NCBI GenBank assembly: GCA_904398315.1
Contig: CAJFPD010000122.1
Span: forward strand, 1-33,993
DNA from: Candidatus Alangreenwoodia gallinarii
Lineage (GTDB): Bacteria; Bacillota; Clostridia; Peptostreptococcales; Anaerovoracaceae
Direction of reading: 5' to 3'
DNA length: 33,993 nucleotides
Under the pieces are notes generated by a model. It made no database searches and was not told the origin of the DNA. It saw only the letters and a program-made list of their open reading frames with translations. Made by a program: the position numbers and the translations under genes. Below, piece by piece: positions 22,870 through 30,676 of this stretch (the first letter of the stretch is position 1; each line of letters opens with the position of its first letter).

Positions 22870-25188
22870 ATGAGATTCGCAAAATTGAGATACGGAAAAA
22901 AACTGACGGCGGCCGCGGCGGCGATCATGGTTTTCGCCGCGTCGCTCTCTCCTGTCTTCGCAGGCGAGGGCGGCCAGGGAACGACGATCTATCAGAATAC
23001 GACGGATCTCGCCGGCGGCGCGACCTATACGAATATGGTTTCGGAGAATTCCTCCGGCCGTCAGGAGAGTTATTCCTTCACCTCGACACCGGGAGATGTG
23101 ACGAGGCCGATTGTTCTGGCCTGCGATACGATCTACGGAACCATGAATATAGACAGCATTGTAAGCTATGCGCAGCAGCTGGGCTATAATGTGGTGGCGG
23201 CCATGAATTCCGACTTCTTCTCCATGGCTACAGGTGTGCCTCTCGGCATCGTCGTGGAGGACGGTATTTACAAGTGCAGCCCGGAAGGCTACAATTCCGT
23301 GGTATTTGACGATCAGGGCCATGCATCTGTAGTCAGCAATACGGCGGTTCAGATTACCATGACGAATCAGGGCGGAGGCTCCGGAAGTAATGCGGGTAAA
23401 AATCTGACTCTGACGCATTTCAACAAGATGCGTCAGAACGGCGCCGGCCTGTATCTGTTCGACGAACATTTTTCGACGGTGTCCACCAGAACCTCATCTT
23501 CCGGATGGGCGGTCAAATTTAAGATTCTGGAAGGCGAGATGAAGACGAAGGGCGCGATGACGCTTCAGGTGACAGAAGTCTATGAAGGTTCTTCTCCGAT
23601 GACCATCGGTGAGGGATACATGGTGCTGACGGCGGATGATACGTCCAATCTCTACTGGCAGTTCCAGAAGTTCAGCGTAGGCGACACTGTAAAGCTGGAG
23701 ACATCCTGCTGGGGCAATACGGTTCTTGAAAATGCCGTATGGGCCACAGGCGCCGGAGATATTCTCGTCCAGAACGGGCAGATCACATCCTCCTCGGGAT
23801 GGGACAGCGCGCTGGCGGCGAGAAATCCGCGGAGCGCCCTCGGCATAAAGGCGGACGGAACGGTGGTCTATTATGAGATCGACGGCAGACAGTCCGGCTA
23901 TTCCGGCGGTCTGACCATGACACAGCTGGCGCAGGAGATGATCGACCGGGGATGCGTGACGGTAGTCAATTTTGACGGCGGAGGTTCGTCTGCCGTGGCG
24001 GCGAAGCTGCCCGGCAGTTCGTCGGTGGAGGTTCTCACGTCACCTTCTGACGGAGCGCTCCGCAAATGCGCCACTTATATCCTTCTGGTAGCGGAGGCGG
24101 TATCGGACGGCCGGCCGGATACGCTGGCGCTGGATCAGGCGGGAACGGTGATCTATCAGGGAGCGTCTATGGATCTCAGCTATAAGGCGCTGGATCAGAG
24201 CGGGGCGACCGTAACAGCGCCTTCCGACGTGACGGCATCCGTGACCGGCGGTTACGGAACGGTCAGCGGCAATACATATACAGCCGGATGGGCCTCCGGA
24301 ATGACGACAATTTCCATGAATTCGGCATCTACAGGAGCTTCCGGAGATTCCTCGGTCTATGTGGTAAACCGGCTGAGCAGTGTGACGGTAAAAGTGAACG
24401 GACAGGAAGTATCCGGCCTGAATCTGGAAAAGGGCGATCAGGTACAGTTCTCTCAGACCGCTACCTATGACGGAAAAAATGTGGTTATCGGACAGAACAG
24501 TTTCGTCTACACGCTGACGGGTGACGATATCGGTACGATTTCCGATACCGGCCTTCTGACGGTCAGTGAGGATGCTTCCGGTACGGCGACGCTGACCATT
24601 GCCTCCGGCGGTGTCGTAAAAACGGTTACGATCACGGTAGACGGAGCATTTTCCGATATCACCGGACACTGGGCGGAATCCTATATTACAGAGATGTACG
24701 AACAGGGTATCGTCACCGGTGTGGATGCGGATCATTTCCGGCCGGGTGAAAATATAAAGCGGGCGGATTTCATGCTCATGCTCTATCGCGCGTCAGGTTC
24801 TCCGGCGCTGACGGATGACAGCGGCTTTGCCGACGTGCCTGACAGCGCCTATTACGCGGACGCGGTAAAATGGGCGAAAACACAGGGTATCGCCCAGGGA
24901 GACGGTACGAACTTTTATCCGACGGAGTCCATGACGAGAGAGGACGCATTTACCTTCCTGTACCGTTATCTGACAGAAACCGGCACGGCTCTGACAGAGG
25001 GAACGGAAGAGACGCTGGCGGCGTTTTCTGACGCGGATCTCATTTCCGATTATGCCCGGGAATCCACCGCTGCTTTCGTGGCTTCAGGCATCGTAGACGG
25101 CTACAGCGGAGCCATCAATCCGCAGGGGCTTCTGACGAGAGCCGAGATGTGCAAGATTCTCAGCATCGGACTTAATCTTCAGGGCTGA
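22870..25188 (+). CDS. Secreted phosphodiester glycosidase (NAGPA domain) with three SLH domains
   Basis: This 772-residue wall-bound protein has a signal peptide of about 31 residues ending SPVFA. A NAGPA/phosphodiester-glycosidase domain (about 75-410) includes AAMNSDFFSMATGVPLGIV, RNPRSALGIKADG and VVNFDGGGSSAV, where the Gly-rich motif marks the family. Ig-like/BIG-type segments follow (about 415-590), then three SLH repeats (about 595-770): FSDITGHWAESYI..., FADVPDSAYYADAVKWA..., and a third ending LTRAEMCKILSIGL. SLH triplets bind pyruvylated secondary wall polymer, and a CsaB-type gene lies at 30677. The family removes GlcNAc (or a similar sugar) from phosphodiesters; the natural substrate here is unknown. 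Ribosome site CGGAG before ATG 22870. Confidence 0.92.
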   Translation: MRFAKLRYGKKLTAAAAAIMVFAASLSPVFAGEGGQGTTIYQNTTDLAGGATYTNMVSENSSGRQESYSFTSTPGDVTRPIVLACDTIYGTMNIDSIVSYAQQLGYNVVAAMNSDFFSMATGVPLGIVVEDGIYKCSPEGYNSVVFDDQGHASVVSNTAVQITMTNQGGGSGSNAGKNLTLTHFNKMRQNGAGLYLFDEHFSTVSTRTSSSGWAVKFKILEGEMKTKGAMTLQVTEVYEGSSPMTIGEGYMVLTADDTSNLYWQFQKFSVGDTVKLETSCWGNTVLENAVWATGAGDILVQNGQITSSSGWDSALAARNPRSALGIKADGTVVYYEIDGRQSGYSGGLTMTQLAQEMIDRGCVTVVNFDGGGSSAVAAKLPGSSSVEVLTSPSDGALRKCATYILLVAEAVSDGRPDTLALDQAGTVIYQGASMDLSYKALDQSGATVTAPSDVTASVTGGYGTVSGNTYTAGWASGMTTISMNSASTGASGDSSVYVVNRLSSVTVKVNGQEVSGLNLEKGDQVQFSQTATYDGKNVVIGQNSFVYTLTGDDIGTISDTGLLTVSEDASGTATLTIASGGVVKTVTITVDGAFSDITGHWAESYITEMYEQGIVTGVDADHFRPGENIKRADFMLMLYRASGSPALTDDSGFADVPDSAYYADAVKWAKTQGIAQGDGTNFYPTESMTREDAFTFLYRYLTETGTALTEGTEETLAAFSDADLISDYARESTAAFVASGIVDGYSGAINPQGLLTRAEMCKILSIGLNLQG

Positions 25189-25264
25189 CGGCGGATTCGA
25201 AGCCGCAGAAATGAAAAAAACGGCACAGTGGTGCCGGACAGATACGGCAGATACAGCAACAGGA

Positions 25265-25308
25265 TTTCCGCGGACTGCGCACCGGCGCAGTCCGCGGAAA
25301 TTGATTAT
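25265..25308 (+). terminator. Intrinsic terminator after the SLH glycosidase
   Basis: A perfect 16-bp stem (TTTCCGCGGACTGCGC, 25265-25280, with 25285-25300) closed by ACCG is followed by TTGATTATT, a modest T run. Confidence 0.8.
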
Positions 25309-25365
25309 TATCGGACAGACGCGAAAAAAAAGGGGATGCATCGGCGTCTGAAGAGGAAAAGTTTT

Positions 25366-26934
25366 ATGTCACATATATCACAGAATACGGACAGTCAGGT
25401 GAAGACGATCAGCTTTGTGATGATCATCACGCTGATCGGAAAGCTGCTGGGCCTGTACCGGGACCGTCTTCTTGCGGTCACCTACGGAACGGGCATGTTT
25501 GCAAACGCCTTTTCGACGGCCAGCAGGATTCCCCGCGTCTTTTTCGACGTCCTTTTCGCATCGGCCATCGCGGCCAGCTTTATCCCTGTATACAGCGAAT
25601 ATCAGAAGAAGAAAGGTCAGGAAGAGGCACAGAGGTTTGCCGGGAATTTCATCACTGTCATCGGTTTTCTGACGCTGATTCTGTCAGCGGCGGGCATTCT
25701 TTTCGCCGATCAGATGGTGACGCTGTTTGCGCCGGATTACGACGCGGAGACGGCGTCTTTATGCGCTTCTCTGACGAGAATCGTCTTTCCGACGGCATTT
25801 TTCACCGGCATCGCCTATTCCTTCGTCGGTATTCTGCAGGCGTCGGGGGAGTTCAACGTTCCGGCGCTGATCAGCGCCGTTTCCAATGTCATCATTATCG
25901 TATATTATCTGTTTCTGAACGACCGTTTCGGCGTCTATGGTCTGGCGGCGGCATTTCTTCTGGGCTGGGCGATGCAGGTATTTTTTCAGATACCTTCGCT
26001 GAAAAAAAAGGGATTTTCCTATAAGCCGAGTCTGAGCTTCCGCAACGAGGGCATACGGAAAGTGCTGAAGCTCATGATTCCCGTGATGGTGAGCACGTGG
26101 GTGCAGCCCATCGTTCTCATGATCAATTCGAGATACGCCTCGGGGCTTCACGGAGGAAGCGGCGTGACGATCATCGATTACAGCACAAATCTGTATCTGA
26201 CCATCGCAGGCGTCTTCGTCCTGTCGGTGACAAACGTCATTTTCCCGAAGCTGTCTCAGCTGTCGGCTTCAGGAGACGAACAGGGCATCGCGGAGACGGT
26301 GAGGACGTCCACCCATTCCTCCCTCTTTTTCATCATCCCGATGATGCTGGGTATGATGGCTCTTTCCTATCCGCTGATCGATCTGATCTACGGCGGCGGA
26401 GAGTTCGGAGCCGATGACACGGCTCTGACGGCGAAGGCAATGTTTTTCACCTCGCTGGGCATGGTGGGCTACGCGCTGCAGAATATTTTATGCCGCGTCT
26501 ACTATGCGCGTCAGGACGGAAAGACGCCGCTGATCGCCGGCGCTGTCTCTTTAGCGGCGGATATCGTCTTCTGCGAGCTTCTGGTAGGGCCGATGGGCGT
26601 GTCAGGCCTGGGACTGGCTTCGGCTCTGTCCTCTACGATTTACGCCCTGGCCCTGATCATCCCGCTTCAGCGTTCCGGAAGCCGTTTCGTGACGAAAAAA
26701 TTCTGCGCTGATATGCTGAAAACGGCGGTCTGTGCATGTATAATGGCAGTAGCCGTGTACGGCCTGGCAGGCCTTTTGGAAGGAATTCTGCCCGGGATTG
26801 CGGGAAAACTGGCGGTCCTGTTCCTGCCGGCTGCCGCAGGCGTCATCATCTTCTTTGCGGCGGCGGCTCTCCTGCGGCTGGAGGAAGTGGAATATATCAG
26901 AGGTTTCATCAGAAAATTTTTGAAAAGAGGTTAG
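25366..26934 (+). CDS. murJ: MurJ/MviN-family lipid-linked glycan flippase
   Basis: This 522-residue polytopic membrane protein of the MOP superfamily has about 14 helices, the normal number for MurJ. Recognisable parts are ITLIGKLLGLYRDRLLAVTYG at the N-terminus, FFDVLFASAIAASFIPVYSEY, GILQASGEFNVPALISAVSN, and the RVYYARQDGKTPLIAG segment in the C-terminal half. The family moves lipid II or related carriers outward. It heads a wall-polysaccharide cluster, so it may flip a polymer precursor instead of, or as well as, lipid II. The start at ATG 25366 follows AGAGG at good spacing. The frame is open further upstream but crosses the terminator at 25265. Confidence 0.9.
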   Translation: MSHISQNTDSQVKTISFVMIITLIGKLLGLYRDRLLAVTYGTGMFANAFSTASRIPRVFFDVLFASAIAASFIPVYSEYQKKKGQEEAQRFAGNFITVIGFLTLILSAAGILFADQMVTLFAPDYDAETASLCASLTRIVFPTAFFTGIAYSFVGILQASGEFNVPALISAVSNVIIIVYYLFLNDRFGVYGLAAAFLLGWAMQVFFQIPSLKKKGFSYKPSLSFRNEGIRKVLKLMIPVMVSTWVQPIVLMINSRYASGLHGGSGVTIIDYSTNLYLTIAGVFVLSVTNVIFPKLSQLSASGDEQGIAETVRTSTHSSLFFIIPMMLGMMALSYPLIDLIYGGGEFGADDTALTAKAMFFTSLGMVGYALQNILCRVYYARQDGKTPLIAGAVSLAADIVFCELLVGPMGVSGLGLASALSSTIYALALIIPLQRSGSRFVTKKFCADMLKTAVCACIMAVAVYGLAGLLEGILPGIAGKLAVLFLPAAAGVIIFFAAAALLRLEEVEYIRGFIRKFLKRG

Positions 26935-26938
26935 CGTC

Positions 26939-28369
26939 ATGATCTCAATCTGGAAAAACAGCCTGTTGTACCGTTTTTTCGCGGTAATCTGCGGCTGGTT
27001 CAGCGCGCAGTGGATGAAGAGCAGAATCATCCGCGCGTTTATCAATACGAAGGACGCGGAAGAGGTCTCTCACAGCAGCATCTTCTACAGGCCGGGTCAC
27101 CGGCTCCGGGAGCTCGTCTCTTCGATCTATGAAAAGCTGCATCTGGAAAAGATCTTCACCGGGAGCATTTTCGCAAATCCGTATGTCTGGTGCTTCCTGG
27201 CGGCGGTGCTGGCTCCGCTGGTACCGACGATGCTTCTGCTGGGGATCGTGCTGATCTCCTGCGTGTCGGCGATCCTGAACATGGCGGCGGACCGGCAGAA
27301 GACGCTGCTGTGTTCTCCGGTTAACAGATATATCATTCTGTTCGCCGTCCTGTATGTCGTCGCCACCGTCACGTCGGTGACGGTGACGGGAAGTCTCTAT
27401 GTGGGCCTTCTCACCACAGTCTTCGTGCTTTCGGCTCTGGCAGTGGAAAACGCCGTAACGTCGAAAAGAGAACTGAATGTGCTGGTCCTCGGAATGGTGG
27501 CGGCAGGCGTTATCGTCTCCCTTTACGGGTTTTATCAGTATATTTTCGGAGCCGACGGATCTGCGGCATGGACGGACGATGACATGTTTTCGTCGATCTC
27601 CACGCGCGTCTATTCGACACTTCAGAATCCGAATGTGCTTTCGGAGTACCTGCTTCTGATCATCCCGCTGTCGGCGGCATGTCTGTTTACGGCGAAGGGC
27701 ATTCTGAAAAAGGGTTTTTTCCTGTGCACTACGGGAATCATGTGTGTCTGCATGATCCTGACCTTCTCCCGGGCGGGATGGCTGGGTCTCATCTTTGCGG
27801 CGGCCATCTTTCTCATTCTCATCGACAGGAGGTATCTGCTGCTGTTTCTCGCGGCGGCCGTCGTCGTGCTGGCGGCTGCGCCGGATGTGATCATCAGCCG
27901 TTTTACGAGTATCGGCGATATGTCCGACGGCTCCACCTCTTACCGGGTGGCCATCTGGATGGGCACCATCAATATGCTGAAGGATTACTGGATCTGCGGG
28001 ATTGGCCCGGGTACCGAGGCGTTCAATCTCATCTACCCGAGCTACAGCTACAACAGCGCCGTGGCTCAGCATTCTCACAATCTGTTTCTGCAGATCATGA
28101 GCGATGCCGGTATATGCGGTCTGATCGTATTTATCCTTCTCATCATCGTATTTATCCGGGCGCTCTGTTCGGCGATCTCGAAGGAGAAAAACAGAAAGAG
28201 CCGGATTTTTCAGATCTCTGCCCTGGCCAGCGTCGGCGGCTTTATGGTGCAGAGCATGGCGGACTATTCCTTCTATAACTACCGGGTGATGTATCTGTTC
28301 TGGGCATTTATGGGCCTGAGCGCGCTGTTTATCCGACGGAGCAGCCTCGCCGGAGAGGAGGACGAATGA
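26939..28369 (+). CDS. O-antigen ligase/polymerase-like (Wzy/RfaL) membrane protein
   Basis: This 476-residue protein has a basic cytosolic N-terminal stretch of about 75 residues and about ten to twelve membrane helices. The family's large outer loop appears around residues 190-225 (YQYIFGADG...TLQNPNVLSEYLLLIIPLS) and again around 335-380 (SSYRVAIWMG-like, GIGPGTEAFNLIYPSYSYN, AQHSHNLFLQIMSDAG). The AQHSHNLFLQ motif is typical of Wzy_C/O-antigen ligase proteins, which join or polymerise lipid-linked glycans at the outer face. It starts four bases after murJ and overlaps the next gene by four bases (ATGA), so translation is coupled. The glycan is unknown, probably a secondary wall polymer. 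Confidence 0.87.
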   Translation: MISIWKNSLLYRFFAVICGWFSAQWMKSRIIRAFINTKDAEEVSHSSIFYRPGHRLRELVSSIYEKLHLEKIFTGSIFANPYVWCFLAAVLAPLVPTMLLLGIVLISCVSAILNMAADRQKTLLCSPVNRYIILFAVLYVVATVTSVTVTGSLYVGLLTTVFVLSALAVENAVTSKRELNVLVLGMVAAGVIVSLYGFYQYIFGADGSAAWTDDDMFSSISTRVYSTLQNPNVLSEYLLLIIPLSAACLFTAKGILKKGFFLCTTGIMCVCMILTFSRAGWLGLIFAAAIFLILIDRRYLLLFLAAAVVVLAAAPDVIISRFTSIGDMSDGSTSYRVAIWMGTINMLKDYWICGIGPGTEAFNLIYPSYSYNSAVAQHSHNLFLQIMSDAGICGLIVFILLIIVFIRALCSAISKEKNRKSRIFQISALASVGGFMVQSMADYSFYNYRVMYLFWAFMGLSALFIRRSSLAGEEDE

Positions 28370-29472
28370 TCCGCGTTCTGAATATCATCAGCGATACGAA
28401 TCTCGGCGGAGCCGGGAGGGTCCTGCTGAATTATGCGAAATACCGGGACCGCTCCCGTTTCGATATGTCGGTGATCCTGCCCCGGGGCAGCGTGCTTAGG
28501 GACATGCTCGAGCCGATGGATATACCCGTTTATGAAATCGACGGCATGGCCGACAGGTCTTTCGACCGGGCCGACGTGGGAAAGCTGAAGGAGATGATAC
28601 GCCGGATCGATCCGGATATCGTCCATACCCACGGGTCGCTGTCGGGAAGAATCGCGGCGAGAGCCTGCGGCAAAAAGATCGTCTACACGCGTCACTGCGC
28701 GTTTCCGGTGAAGAGCTACATGAGACACGGTCCGGGCAGATGGGCAAACAGGATTTTCAATATGCATTATGCCGACCGTGTCATCGCTGTGGGGGAATCC
28801 ACGAAGGAAAATCTCATGGAGAGCGGCATCCCGGAAAAGTATATCGATACGATGATGAACGGCTCGGAGAAGGTGACGCTGCCTCCGGAGGAGGAGCGGA
28901 GAAAGCTGCGCCGTCAGTACGGGTTTTCGGATGAGGATTTTGTCATGGGAATCCTGGCCAGAATCGAAGTGTATAAAGGGCATGACGATATTCTGGATGC
29001 TCTTTCACTTCTGATTTCGGAAGGCCTTTCCGTAAAGCTGATCATCGCGGGCACCGGCTCCTATGAGGAGAAGCTGAGGGAAAAGGCGGCGGCCTTTCCG
29101 GAGGGTACGGTCGTCTTCGCCGGATTTATCCGGGATATTTCGCAGATTCTCGCCGTGATGGATGTACAGATCAATGCCTCTTACGAAAGTGAGACATCCA
29201 GCCTTTCGGTCATCGAAGGCATGAGCGCCGGAGTTCCTTCCGCGGTCAGCGACTGCGGCGGAAATCCCGATCTCATCGCGGACGGTGTCAACGGATTTGT
29301 CTTTCCGGCCCGCGACAGCGTGGCGCTGGCGGCCTGCGTCCGGAAGATGGTGTCGGATCCGTCTCTTTGCGGCAGACTGAAGGACGGCGCCCTGCGAGTC
29401 TACGAAGAGCGTTTTACGGGGAAAAAATTTGCGGAAAGCGTGGAAGCGGTATACGAAAAGCTGATGCGGTGA
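28366..29472 (+). CDS. GT4 glycosyltransferase
   Basis: This 368-residue retaining glycosyltransferase has a GT-B fold. The N-terminal acceptor domain opens VLNIISDTNLGGAGRVLLNYAK and includes VHTHGSLSGRIAA. The C-terminal nucleotide-sugar domain has GILARIEVYKGHDDIL and LIIAGTGSYEEKL. The catalytic EX7E pair is complete (Glu276 and Glu284, in ETSSLSVIEGMSAG). No membrane helix, so it should act at the inner face on a lipid-linked acceptor. It is coupled by a four-base overlap to the polymerase-like gene. The sugar donor is not predictable. Confidence 0.9.
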   Translation: MIRVLNIISDTNLGGAGRVLLNYAKYRDRSRFDMSVILPRGSVLRDMLEPMDIPVYEIDGMADRSFDRADVGKLKEMIRRIDPDIVHTHGSLSGRIAARACGKKIVYTRHCAFPVKSYMRHGPGRWANRIFNMHYADRVIAVGESTKENLMESGIPEKYIDTMMNGSEKVTLPPEEERRKLRRQYGFSDEDFVMGILARIEVYKGHDDILDALSLLISEGLSVKLIIAGTGSYEEKLREKAAAFPEGTVVFAGFIRDISQILAVMDVQINASYESETSSLSVIEGMSAGVPSAVSDCGGNPDLIADGVNGFVFPARDSVALAACVRKMVSDPSLCGRLKDGALRVYEERFTGKKFAESVEAVYEKLMR

Positions 29473-29542
29473 ACATGACGGCGGATATGCCGGCTGAGGA
29501 AACATCAGCGTGAAGGTATATAAATGGAAAAAGGAAACAAAA

Positions 29543-30043
29543 ATGGATAAGAATTCAAAAATAAGAATATCATTTAATCTGTTTGATATTATTATTATTC
29601 TGATCGTCATCGCTCTGGTGGCCGGCTTCGCCGTATATCAGACGCGCAGCAGCTCTTCCGGCGGCGCATCGGGAACGAAGACTGTTCAGTATCAGGTGGA
29701 GATTACGGGTCTGACGGAAGGAACCGGCGATATGATACGCGAAGGGGATCCGATCGTGGACAAGGTCAAGAAAAACGGAATGGGAACGGTGGTCTCATCT
29801 GAATTTTATCCGATGACAAAGCAGGTTGTCGACCTGGAGACGGGAAATACGCTCTATAGCGAAGTACCGGGTCAGTATTCGGCGCTGATCACCATCGAGG
29901 CGGTATGCAGCGACTCGGGGACGGCTCTGACCACCGACGGCGGATTTGTCGTTCGGGCCGGAGAGGACGCCAGCATCATAGGACCGGGATACAGCGGCGG
30001 CGGATTTGTTGTGAATGTCATGCGGGGTGAAGGCGATGAGTAG
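29543..30043 (+). CDS. DUF4330-type single-pass membrane protein (first of two)
   Basis: This 166-residue protein has a cytosolic start followed by one helix (about 12-34, FDIIIILIVIALVAGFAVY) and a small outer beta domain (YQVEITGLTEGTGDMIREGDPI...). The start at ATG 29543 follows AAGGA with seven-base spacing; the upstream GTG at 29510 lacks a site. The layout FNLFDIIIILIVI, VQYQVEIT, IREGD, VG-V-S-E and YSALITIEA matches DUF4330. It resembles the next gene in order of motifs, so the two are paralogues. No function is known; its place between glycosyltransferases suggests assistance in polymer assembly or export. Confidence 0.8.
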   Translation: MDKNSKIRISFNLFDIIIILIVIALVAGFAVYQTRSSSSGGASGTKTVQYQVEITGLTEGTGDMIREGDPIVDKVKKNGMGTVVSSEFYPMTKQVVDLETGNTLYSEVPGQYSALITIEAVCSDSGTALTTDGGFVVRAGEDASIIGPGYSGGGFVVNVMRGEGDE

Positions 30044-30557
30044 AAAAGTACTGGATGAAAAAGGGCGCCTGTTCGGCGTGATCAATATCGTGGATGTGAT
30101 CGTCATCATTTTAGCGATCGTTCTCATATGCGGAATCTATGTGAAATTCGGACGGAATGAGCGCACGGGCGCTGTCTCTTCCGGCAGCATGCAGACGGTG
30201 ACTTATCAGATGGAGATCAAGTCTGTGCGCAGCGGTATTACGGACAATCTCCGGGCGGGAGATAAGATTTACGATCAGGAAAACGATGTGGAACTGGGCA
30301 CGATCACCGACGTTCAGGTGACGGATGCCCGGCGCAGTGAAGCTCTCATCGACGGAACCGTCGTGGAGGGAACAGTGCAGGGACGGTATGACGTGATTCT
30401 GACGATCGAAGGCTCCTGTCAGGTTATCGGCGGCCGTTATTACATCAATCGTTCCGACGAGATCAGCGTCAACAGCGATAAACAGTCGTACACGAAATAC
30501 TGTGAGTTTACGGGGACAGTCGTCGGAATAGAACAGCCGGAGCAGGCAGCTGAGTAG
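30036..30557 (+). CDS. DUF4330-type single-pass membrane protein (second of two)
   Basis: This 173-residue paralogue of the preceding gene has the same plan: a short basic cytosolic start, GVINIVDVIVIILAIVLICGIYV (helix about 15-36), then VTYQMEIKSVRSGITDNLRAGD and YDVILTIEGSCQVIGG. ATG 30036 lies inside the end of the first gene, an eight-base overlap, with GGGTGAAGG upstream, so the pair is translated together and may form a heteromer. I see no catalytic residues. Confidence 0.8.
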   Translation: MSRKVLDEKGRLFGVINIVDVIVIILAIVLICGIYVKFGRNERTGAVSSGSMQTVTYQMEIKSVRSGITDNLRAGDKIYDQENDVELGTITDVQVTDARRSEALIDGTVVEGTVQGRYDVILTIEGSCQVIGGRYYINRSDEISVNSDKQSYTKYCEFTGTVVGIEQPEQAAE

Positions 30558-30676
30558 CAGACTGCCGGGCGGCGGCATGGATACGGCGCCCCACAAAGGC
30601 GGACAATGCGGCGGCGCGGTGTTGCGGCAAAAAAGATGGCATCAGCGGAAAACAGGAGGCGAAACGGTCGGACAGG

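Noticed and set aside
26945..28078. Minus-strand open frame opposite the O-antigen ligase-like gene
   Set aside because: Arg/His/Gln-rich shadow of a membrane protein gene, with no initiation signal.
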